A DNA stretch of 47,966 bases. Origin: JAABSX01 sp964480455 (lineage in GTDB: Bacteria > Bacteroidota > Bacteroidia > Cytophagales > Microscillaceae). The DNA lies in the NCBI GenBank assembly GCA_964480455.1, contig CAYZQI010000018.1:1-47966 (forward strand), read 5' to 3'. The position numbers were made by a program, and so were the translations under genes. Below, piece after piece: positions 17,417 through 25,300 of the stretch. The notes under the pieces are model-generated. The model did no database searches. It was given only the letters and a program-made list of their open reading frames with translations, and was not told the origin of the DNA. The number at the start of each line of letters is the position of its first letter. Position 1 is the stretch's first letter.

Positions 17417-18022
17417 ATGCAAACAATTACAAAAATTTTATGTCTATTGCTGCTCATAGGTCTGTTCCAGTCTTGCCGTACCATTCGAGAAGCCTCTAAT
17501 TTTGCCAAGTCTGAGTTCAGAATCAAAGACATTCAGCAGCTCAACCTTGGTAATGTAGATTTGAAAAATGTCAATGCTTTGAGCGACCTTAAACTACAAG
17601 ATGCCGCACAGCTTGGCTTGGCTCTCAAGAATAAAAACCTACCTCTCAACCTCACCTATACCATAGAAGTACGCAATCCGAACGACAAGACCGCTGCCCT
17701 CGAACAGCTCGATTGGATACTTGAGCTAGACAATACTGACCTCATTGCAGGTACTTCTAACGACCGCGTAGAAGTAGCTCCTAATGGTGGGGTTACGTCC
17801 TTTCCGCTAAGTATGGGGCTAAATGCAGGTGAGCTACTGAACAAAGAGTCTATCCAATCTATGGTCAATTTGCTTGCCGCTGTCAAAGGAGATAACCAAG
17901 ACCAATCTAGGTTAAGGCTTAAAATAAAGCCTCGGTTTAGAATTGCAGGCATCAGAATAGGCTATCCTGGCTACATCAAAGTAGGTAAAACCTTTGAAGC
18001 AAGCAAAGAAGAGGTGAAATAA
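17417..18022 (+). CDS. LEA type 2-like lipoprotein
   Basis: A 201-residue lipoprotein. The signal peptide KILCLLLLIGLFQSC ends in a lipobox (LFQSC), so the Cys at about residue 20 should be lipidated. The rest reads as one beta-sandwich resembling the LEA-2/WHy type: VDLKNVNALSDLKLQDAAQLGLALKN, then a strand pattern LNLTYTIEVRNPNDKTAALEQLDWILELDNTDLIAG containing the NPN word typical of that fold. Such lipoproteins are common in Bacteroidota and their role is unclear. The fold call is by pattern only. Confidence 0.75.
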   Translation: MQTITKILCLLLLIGLFQSCRTIREASNFAKSEFRIKDIQQLNLGNVDLKNVNALSDLKLQDAAQLGLALKNKNLPLNLTYTIEVRNPNDKTAALEQLDWILELDNTDLIAGTSNDRVEVAPNGGVTSFPLSMGLNAGELLNKESIQSMVNLLAAVKGDNQDQSRLRLKIKPRFRIAGIRIGYPGYIKVGKTFEASKEEVK

Positions 18023-18072
18023 TCTCCCCTTTACCAAAAAATAAAAGGCGTTATGTAAAAAATTCAGGTTCT

Positions 18073-18190
18073 CTGACAGTTTTTGTGGGTAGTGTTTCAT
18101 AAGATAGCCTGAATATTGTTCGGAACATAAATGCCAGCAGACTGAAAGTCGGCTGCTGCAGATTTTCACAGAAATTGTCTGACAACCACA
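18073..18190 (+). mobile_element. MITE-like element, copy 1 (diverged)
   Basis: Copy of a repeat found three times in this window (also 20984-21103 and 30880-30999). Ends are the inverted pair (T)CTGACAGTTTTTGTG and CACAGAAATTGTCTGAC, and the centre holds the shared word GGAACATAAATGCCAGC, then a hairpin AGACTGAAAGTC. It encodes nothing. It lies between convergent genes 50 bp after the lipoprotein stop. Confidence 0.75.
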
Positions 18191-18221
18191 CTTTTTACAC
18201 AATCCCTTCTCAAAAATATTT

Positions 18222-19310
18222 TCAAATTTTCTTTTCAGCTATGCTTTTCTCTCGTCCTACCACATATTTATCTATGGCAGTAAACAAAAACTCAATGCTG
18301 TAGCCTGCTATGAAAGCAAGTGTGAGAGGAGGTAAATTGAGTGCGATAAGATGCTCTGAATCGGGTGTGAAGAAAAGCCCTACGCCTAGCCCTGCCAGAG
18401 CACCTAGGTTGATTCTCAAAATATATTTGATGTCAGAATCTTGTGAGTAAGTAATATTTTTAATCTCCTCGGAGAGTACCCGCAGCACATAGGCATAAGC
18501 ACCTAGTAAGCCATAAAAAAGCGGTAGAATGTATGCACCTATGATTAAAATAGGATGTTGGGCAGATTGCGTAACCCGTATGCCAAGGTCATTGATTTTA
18601 TCATACACAGCTTTATTGGTGGTTTTACTTTCTTTGCTTTGCCTGAAAATAGAGAGGTCGGCGGGTTCTTTGAGCAGCAAGTAATCAATAGGGCGTAGCC
18701 AAAGTGCCAGCAGCTCGATATTTTTTTCGCGTTCATCGGCTACCTTATCAATGTTGAGCTGCAAAGCTCGTGCTTTGGGTATGTTGTTGAGCTGTTGTTG
18801 TAAAATCACTTGCTCTTCTAAGTTTTGTATTTTGCTATCGCTGCTAGAAATATTATTGAGAATGGTAGTACCAATGAGCGAATAAACCTGAATGATGAGC
18901 ATGGCAAAAAGCGAAAACAACGCTCCTCTTACGTACCTACGCACCGCACGCCGAGTAAGCGTGAAACGCTCTACACGCCCAAGATTCCGCATAAGCCAGC
19001 CACTGCCTTGACTTTTGGTATTAGCCGCTTTGATACTATCTATGGTTACGGGCTGAATAATTTGGGAGATATTCCTGAATACCTGCCAAAACTCTGTTTC
19101 GTCTGCTTCTGTCCAAGCATTGTTCTGCTCAAGGTATTTTGCTTTTACTACCTTCTCGATAATGTCACTAGTGATTTGAAGCCCTTGCTCAGAGGCATGC
19201 ACTAGCATCAGGTTAGCATTGAGCACTGCTTGAGAGAGCTGTGCTTTGCCTTCATACTCTACTAATTCTTTGGTACTATCTTCTTTGATGTGCTTGTCTT
19301 CGTTACTCAT
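18222..19310 (-). CDS. Conserved-type membrane protein, four predicted TM helices
   Basis: I do not recognise the family. The 362-residue protein begins with about 125 soluble residues (acidic, helical), then a basic stretch (RVERFTLTRRAVRRYVRG) before the first membrane helix (ALFSLFAMLIIQVYSLIG). A helical coiled region of about 100 residues rich in Gln and Glu follows (IQNLEEQVILQQQLNNIPKA), and then three more membrane helices (ILIIGAYILPLFYGLLGAYAY, LGALAGLGVGLFFT, LTLAFIAGYSIEFLFTAID). The topology suggests an inner-membrane protein with a cytoplasmic N-terminal domain. Downstream neighbour on the same strand is the converging MITE-like copy; upstream is a small exported protein 66 bp away, possibly co-transcribed. 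Confidence 0.75.
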   Translation of the reverse strand: MSNEDKHIKEDSTKELVEYEGKAQLSQAVLNANLMLVHASEQGLQITSDIIEKVVKAKYLEQNNAWTEADETEFWQVFRNISQIIQPVTIDSIKAANTKSQGSGWLMRNLGRVERFTLTRRAVRRYVRGALFSLFAMLIIQVYSLIGTTILNNISSSDSKIQNLEEQVILQQQLNNIPKARALQLNIDKVADEREKNIELLALWLRPIDYLLLKEPADLSIFRQSKESKTTNKAVYDKINDLGIRVTQSAQHPILIIGAYILPLFYGLLGAYAYVLRVLSEEIKNITYSQDSDIKYILRINLGALAGLGVGLFFTPDSEHLIALNLPPLTLAFIAGYSIEFLFTAIDKYVVGREKSIAEKKI

Positions 19311-19376
19311 TATTTATCTCTGCTGCGGTGTTTAGATTTGTTAGGTACGTAAAGCTGTTTATACAAGTTTTGATAC

Positions 19377-19904
19377 TCAAAATACTATTACATCAAATTC
19401 TGTTTTGCTGTTAAACTCCATCAGGTTTCCTTTGGCATCACTTATCTTAACTACCCAGGTGCCTCCAAGTATATTTTGCTGCCCAGAGGATAGTCTGTAA
19501 AAAACATCTTCTCCAAGTGTGATTCGCTTGGCATCTTCAAGATGAAGTTGGTCTGAGCAAAAAAAACTTAGTTTTGCCCTATTGTAGCGATACCATTCTA
19601 TGTTTATTGGGAACAGAGAGGTGTTTTGCGTTAATTTTCGATAGGCAGCTTGATTCATTTGTATTCTGAAGATGAGTTTTCTCTTTTGGGCATCTACTTT
19701 AATGCCTTTTTGTGAAGCACTAAAAAGGGGTAGTCGGTAGTCTAAATTACCTCTTTCATAAACCCAGTAGACCTCAGTTTGAGCAACTTGCGCCATGGCC
19801 TGCCTCTGACTTAGGTCGGCTAGAAATAACAAGCAAAATATTAAAAACACAAAAATTACTAATAAAGCCTTGTTTAATTGAGTTAGCATAGGTGTTTTTT
19901 TCAT
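19377..19904 (-). CDS. Exported hypothetical protein, 175 aa
   Basis: The N-terminal hydrophobic segment (ALLVIFVFLIFCLLFLAD) is followed by a short linker and an AMAQ site that could be a signal peptidase cut, then a beta-rich domain of about 135 residues. The C-terminal part (FYRLSSGQQNILGGTWVVKI, then SDAKGNLMEFNSKTEFDVIV) is weakly like DUF2914, but I would not assign it on this alone. It is the middle gene of three on the same strand (20045 upstream, 18222 downstream), with short spacers, so an envelope-related operon is possible. Confidence 0.65.
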   Translation of the reverse strand: MKKTPMLTQLNKALLVIFVFLIFCLLFLADLSQRQAMAQVAQTEVYWVYERGNLDYRLPLFSASQKGIKVDAQKRKLIFRIQMNQAAYRKLTQNTSLFPINIEWYRYNRAKLSFFCSDQLHLEDAKRITLGEDVFYRLSSGQQNILGGTWVVKISDAKGNLMEFNSKTEFDVIVF

Positions 19905-20044
19905 AGATATTAGATAAGTTGCACAACAAAATTAGTGTGTGGTTTAGTCTTTTCTTCTAGTGCCCAAAAACTGTTCCTAGCTATTCCTACAGTTCCTACA
20001 AATTGTATTTTAGCTATCTGAACAGGGCTTACTTAAGATACTTT

Positions 20045-20767
20045 TCATTTCAAGACAAGGATTTTATGCTGAAAATCCTCAAAATTTGCTTTTAGAGTTT
20101 CAAATTCAGTAGCTTCTATTTCAAAATCACCATAATAGATGTATTCAAACCAACGTGTGAGCAACTGAAAAGGCTCACTTAACATGGGCTTGTTGTGGGT
20201 TAGCTCTAACAGGTAAATTTGATTGGTTTTATCTTTTTGCCATTGTATCCATTGTTTGTTCTGAAGCATTTTCAAACTCTTCAAATAAAACCAACGTACT
20301 GCCAAGGTATAATTTTGAGTTTTGATAGCTTCCTGAATTTTTTGCTCTAGATTTCCTTCATCAAGTTCTTCAAATTGTTCAAAAAGATTGCTCCTTTCTG
20401 ACTCTTTTATCTTTTTATCAAGTACAAAGTACTTATCTACCCCCATAAAACGCATAAAAACTATCAACAATACCAAGCCTGCAAAGATAGTAAGCACCCA
20501 CGACCAAACCGTCTGCTTTTGTTGTGTATCTATAAGGCTACCTAGCCATTCTCTTATAGCTTGTTTTATTTTCTGCCAAGTACTCAACTCAGCACTCACC
20601 TCCTCATACTGATAGTCCACTTCTTTGCGCAAAGACTCAAGTTTCTGCTCATCAAATTGATGTTTTGTATTAATTGGTGAAGTTGTTTGCGCCTGCGGCT
20701 CAATACTCAATAATGCTAATACTAAAACAAGTAAAAACCAGAAAAAATGGATATTTCTATGTAGCAT
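20045..20767 (-). CDS. DUF4129-like membrane protein
   Basis: A 240-residue protein with signal peptide (FFWFLLVLVLALLSIEPQA), a juxtamembrane region with WQKIKQAIREWLGSLID, one central membrane helix (VWSWVLTIFAGLVLLIVFMRFMG, about 107-130), and a cytoplasmic domain. The C-terminal part QEAIKTQNYTLAVRWFYLKSLKML ... WQKDKTNQIYLLEL ... FEYIYYGDFE matches what I know as DUF4129, which occurs next to DUF58/MoxR genes in Bacteroidota; those partners are not here. The start could be the ATG at 20779 (four residues longer) or at 20767; I chose the latter because it is directly followed by the signal sequence. Family role unknown. Confidence 0.75.
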   Translation of the reverse strand: MLHRNIHFFWFLLVLVLALLSIEPQAQTTSPINTKHQFDEQKLESLRKEVDYQYEEVSAELSTWQKIKQAIREWLGSLIDTQQKQTVWSWVLTIFAGLVLLIVFMRFMGVDKYFVLDKKIKESERSNLFEQFEELDEGNLEQKIQEAIKTQNYTLAVRWFYLKSLKMLQNKQWIQWQKDKTNQIYLLELTHNKPMLSEPFQLLTRWFEYIYYGDFEIEATEFETLKANFEDFQHKILVLK

Positions 20768-20983
20768 AAATAAGCACATGAATAAAAATTATTTTGTTCC
20801 ACCAAAGTTAAATACTTCTTAAGATTTCACAACATAAATTGATAATTATCATATCATCTATGAAAGCTAGTCATTGGTCATTAGCTTGTAGTCATTGAAT
20901 AACCCTATCTCTGATAACTAATCTACCAAGCTTTTTAGTCATCAGATACCCTGATTCTTGATGACCAATGCGTTACTAAATTT

Positions 20984-21103
20984 GGTTGTCTGACAATTTT
21001 TATGGAAATCTGCAGCAGCGGACTTCCAGTCCGCTGGCATTTACGTTCTAAACAGTATTTAGCTCATCGTATCGTACACAATCACAAAAACTGTCAAAGA
21101 ATC
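20984..21103 (-). mobile_element. MITE-like element, copy 2 (inverted)
   Basis: Same repeat as at 18073 and 30880, in the opposite orientation. It runs from GGTTGTCTGACAATTTTTAT to CACAAAAACTGTCAAAGAAT and shares with copy 3 the internal words GTTTAGAACATAAATGCCAG (here GTTCTAAACAG, TTTAGCTCATCGTA on the plus strand) and the hairpin GCGGACT..AGTCCGC. It lies in a 412-bp gap; the rest holds low-complexity AGTCATTGGTCATTAG words. Confidence 0.82.
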
Positions 21104-21150
21104 CTACATTTTTATAACCGGACAAAGTAAATTAGTCCCTCAAAAAACCA

Positions 21151-21158
21151 TAATTTTG
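21151..21158 (+). promoter_or_regulatory. -7 promoter element candidate (TAATTTTG)
   Basis: TAATTTTG matches TAnnTTTG, 33 bp before the ATG of the lipoprotein gene at 21192. It stands just outside the end of MITE-like copy 2. No clear -33 element is seen, so confidence is modest. Confidence 0.35.
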
Positions 21159-21191
21159 TTGGTATAATTTGTTCAATAAAAATTTAAAAAA

Positions 21192-22286
21192 ATGAAAAAA
21201 CTACTTTTAATCACCTGTTCGGTCATCTTGTTGAATGCTTGTGGAGGAAGTAGCGATAATGCTACTGAAAATACTACCAAAACCAATGAAACAACCCAGC
21301 CCTCAACTGATGAAAATGAAAATGCACAGAATAAGCCCAGCCCAACACTCCAAAAACAAGAAGACAAAGACCCAACGGCTACTAAAATGAAAGAAGTCAT
21401 TCACCAATATTGCAAATACTTCAACGAGGGTGAATATGAGGCTGTTTCCGAACTTTTTACCGATCAAGTAGCACTTTGGATTACAGCCAAAAACATCAAA
21501 AATACCGCAGTAGGCAAAGAAGCTAGTCGTTTTTTGAGTAGCAAAGAAGATGTCTATTATCGCCCTGATTTTGAGCGTATGCAGCGTGAAGGGCAAACTG
21601 CCAAAGTACCCATAGCAATGCGCTGGGAGGGCTACTTTGCCGAAGTAGAGGCAGAAATTAAATTTGATGAAGATTTTAAAATCAATAGCTACAAAGAAAG
21701 CAAAATCTTAAAAAAGAAAGGTAACATTGCTGGAACAGGCTCTTTCAAAAATTTAGTTCAGAAATTTCCTCCCGTCAAAGAAGTAAGCCAACTCTCAGGG
21801 GTATTTGGTGAAACACAAAACGAAATCAAAAACCTGAATGAGTTAGGTTACTTATTTAGTAATGTAAGTACCGAAATGTTTATGAGCACTTCAGGAGAAT
21901 CTGTTTTTTATCCTAAGGGTAGCTATCAGGTAGATAATTTCAAGGTATTAGTGCTTGTTGAGGAAAGTAAAGAATTAGCACCTGCTGGTCCGCCTACGGC
22001 TAATTACCTTTTTGTTTTTGATGAAAATGATAAATTACTCTATCAACGACAAATTGGTTTCAACTATCCTGGAGCAGCAATGGCGCGCACTTATACTGAC
22101 ACTAACTTTTCTTTGGAAGAAAACAATCTTACATTAGAAATCACCGAGGCATATACAAGCTACTATGAAAACCTACACGAAGGCACCGTTACGAAATATG
22201 TGCTCAATGCCAAAGGACGCTTGCAAAAAGCAGGTGAAAGAACTTTCTCAGAACCATTTATGGAGATGGAAGAAGAAGGTTTGTAA
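21192..22286 (+). CDS. Lipoprotein with NTF2-like domain
   Basis: A 364-residue lipoprotein: signal peptide KKLLLITCSVILLNAC with a lipobox (LLNAC), then an Asn/Thr/Gln/Glu-rich linker of about 45 residues, typical of surface-exposed lipoproteins. The following segment (MKEVIHQYCKYFNEGEYEAVSELFTDQVALW, then a strand-rich stretch to about residue 175) resembles an NTF2/SnoaL-like fold. The C-terminal 170 residues form a second beta-rich region (NYLFVFDENDKLLYQRQIGF) that I do not recognise. The function is unknown. Convergent with the giant exported gene. Confidence 0.75.
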   Translation: MKKLLLITCSVILLNACGGSSDNATENTTKTNETTQPSTDENENAQNKPSPTLQKQEDKDPTATKMKEVIHQYCKYFNEGEYEAVSELFTDQVALWITAKNIKNTAVGKEASRFLSSKEDVYYRPDFERMQREGQTAKVPIAMRWEGYFAEVEAEIKFDEDFKINSYKESKILKKKGNIAGTGSFKNLVQKFPPVKEVSQLSGVFGETQNEIKNLNELGYLFSNVSTEMFMSTSGESVFYPKGSYQVDNFKVLVLVEESKELAPAGPPTANYLFVFDENDKLLYQRQIGFNYPGAAMARTYTDTNFSLEENNLTLEITEAYTSYYENLHEGTVTKYVLNAKGRLQKAGERTFSEPFMEMEEEGL

Positions 22287-22318
22287 TTTTTTAAGCATTA
22301 ATTTTTACTTTTGAAAGC

Positions 22319-22360
22319 AACCCTAGCCCCAATAACAAAAGGCGTATAAAGGCTAGGGTT
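22319..22360. terminator. Hairpin between convergent genes
   Basis: AACCCTAGCC at 22319-22328 pairs with GGCTAGGGTT at 22351-22360 around a 22-nt loop, midway between two convergent stop codons. There is no pronounced T-run, so it may be weak or act for both directions. Confidence 0.5.
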
Positions 22361-22382
22361 ATCATTTGAAGTGTGCCTTATC

Positions 22383-25300
22383 TTATCTTACTACTAATTT
22401 TTTAGCTATGCGCCTTGTACCTTGTGCCAAACTAATGATATAAATACCTTGTGGCAACCCCTGAGTATCTAGTTCAATCTCATTGAGACCTTCTATGGTC
22501 ATAAAGCTGGTTTGATACAATGGATTACCTACCATATCTGCAATCACGATGCTTGCACGGTCTTGCGGAGCCATAAACTGAAGTTTTGCTACCTCACCTG
22601 ATACCACAGGATTTGGAAATAACTTGACCTCAATTTCATTCATAGCCCCTAGGTCAATCTGAATCACAGCACTGTGCTTGAAATGCGCTGTTTGGTCATA
22701 GATTTTCAAGCGATAATACACAAAAGGCATATCCTCGGGTAGGTTTTGGTCTATGAAGCTGTAAACCTTAGTTTCATCGCTAGTACCTGAGGCATCTACA
22801 GTTCCAACTTTTGAGAAATCACGCCCATTCAAGCTGCGCTCTACTTCAAAATATGCTGCGCCTACTTCTTGAATTGTAATCCAATCTAAGATTACATATT
22901 CAGTAAACAACTTGCCAGAGAAATCAATCAAGGTAACATTGAGTGGTACAAGCCCCAAAAACTCTGCATTATCGGCAAGTTCGCAGGCATCACCTTTGAG
23001 TAGTCTATCAAAAGCGGCTTCATTGGCATCAGTACACTCAGCCAATGAAATATCATCAATGGCAAAGTCATTTCCATTTTTAGAAAGTGATTCATTTTCA
23101 ATGCAAAGATTAAACTCCACTACATCACGCGGGGCACGATAAATACAACGCATAAGCTGCCAAGTATCAGGAGATTGCTCTACAAAGAAAGAAGAACCTA
23201 GCGTTTTGAGACGTGCATTGTCAGCTTCACCCTCTGCATTACAAGACATAGCTGCTCCATACTCGTAGCGGAAGTTACCATCGGCAGGAATGGTCATGTT
23301 TTGTAAATTAGGTGGAGGCGGAATGTGCGAGGTCTGTCCAGTTGGGCTAGGGCCTTCGCCTGCAATCCGGGTTACGCCAGGTAAAAGAATTTGGTTACCA
23401 GTGGTGGGGGTAAGAGTTGCCCACTGTGAGTTATCAGGTATTAGTTCAGGGTCATTGGGGTCTGCCATATCACAGATGCTGATTTTGAGCTGAGGCACAT
23501 CACCCGACTGTCGTCCGCTTTTTACATTCTGAAACCAAGCCCTGAATACATAATAACCTACACTATTTAGTGATTCATTGGGCCGGGTAATGGTCTGACA
23601 CCATATTTTGGCGGCATTTGGATTAAGGTTGGGGTCTGTCCATAAGCCATTGATGAGCATAAAATTTGCCTCGGCGGTAGAAGGTATAATGCTTGGACTA
23701 CCTGCTGTAGGCTGCCCAAAATTACCTGCTGAGAACTGCAGACAAGTCCCGTTTTGGTCATAGGTAACACAAGTTGCCTCACAAGCCTCTAAGCCCACCC
23801 CTTCTCCCCCAGCTGCACAGTAGGTGGCGTTCCAAGTATTAGAGCCTGTGGCATTGTTTCCGCCATAGCCTGAGTAGCCACGCCCATAGCAAAACCAGTT
23901 TCCTTTGTAAGTATTGGCAGTATGCGTAACAGTATAAAGCCCTTCGGTAGCCAATTCGTTGCGTACGGCTTGGAGGTTAGCGTGTCTGTTACGATTAAGG
24001 CTAGTGTTATTGTTATCGCTTCCCCTATCTCTAAGGTAGCCATAAGCACTTGCAAAGCGTGCATAATCAATCAGATTAGTAAGCCCTGCTGTGGGGGCTG
24101 CTCCATAGTTGGCAAAGCCTGGGTTAGGGTGATTCCAGACATCAATTTGCGGGTATGCAGTAGGGTTTTCTTCGGCACTTCTATCCATAGCACCCCAATT
24201 CTGGAAAGTACCATCTTTCACAAGATTCTCACCTTCAGTACACTTTGCAAAGGGAAAAATGCGAATACGCCCTGGCATGTCGTTGGGGTTAGTACGATTA
24301 GCTACATTCATCACACGTACATAGTAGGTGCGTCCATCTAATACAGGAATAGTCATTGTTTCTGTGCCTTCCCATACTGTATTGGTACAGCCAAGAAAAT
24401 AAAGACCGTTAGGTGCAGTATAATCTGTATTAGGATTGGCAAATACACGCGGGTCGTTGCTTCCATTGTAGCCTGAGAGCAAAGCGCAATTTACGTTATT
24501 AATATCATTATTTGGCGAAGAATAAACTGCAATAGCAGCATTTTCTGGATTACCTTCTACAAAGTCTTCATTATCGTATTGAATAGTCACAATCCCTACT
24601 TCATTGTCTATGCTAGGGTCTCCATCGGGTACAGTAAATCTGAACCAACCTTGTGAGCGTATAGGCGGGTTGGCACTTGTAGGTGATGCCCCTCCAGGGA
24701 TAACACAAGCGGATTCTAAAATACTGGTAGTTGGCACCACGGTATTCCAGTCGCCTTGTATTTCTATGCTTTTCCACTCGCCACTACGTACATCTCCATA
24801 ATCACTAGCATTGGTACATAGCTCATTGGTAATGTCCTCACCATAGAATATGCATAGCTTACCAAAACTTGTGTTCTGAGGAGTTTTGTTGATAACACGT
24901 ATATAGAAAGTTTCCCCGCCTGTGGCTGCATCTATGGGTATTTGGATAGATTCAATGCCTTCTACATTGATACCATTGACAACGGTAAGGTCATCTACAC
25001 AACCCATCAATGAACCAGCCAAATCATTACAATCTGTATAAACAGCAATGGCAATATCGGAAACTGGAAATAAACTCCCTCCGCTGTTGTCATATTGAAT
25101 TGTAATGAAATTTTCGGGTAAGTTTTCACTAACAGGTGGAACTGGCGTAGTTACCACCGCCCAAGAGTCGGCAACCCCAGTGATAAGATTGCCACTACAA
25201 GTTTCAGTTGGCCCATCAAAAGTGCTAATACCATCGGTTACATTAAGCCTCACATTACAAGTTCCAATATCTATTGAAATTGGAGTAGGGCAAGTATTAA

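Noticed and set aside
23789..24070. Shadow ORFs inside the giant exported gene (several of 60-140 codons on both strands)
   Set aside because: They lie wholly inside a long gene with a signal peptide, repeats and a T9SS domain; their sequences show no family features.
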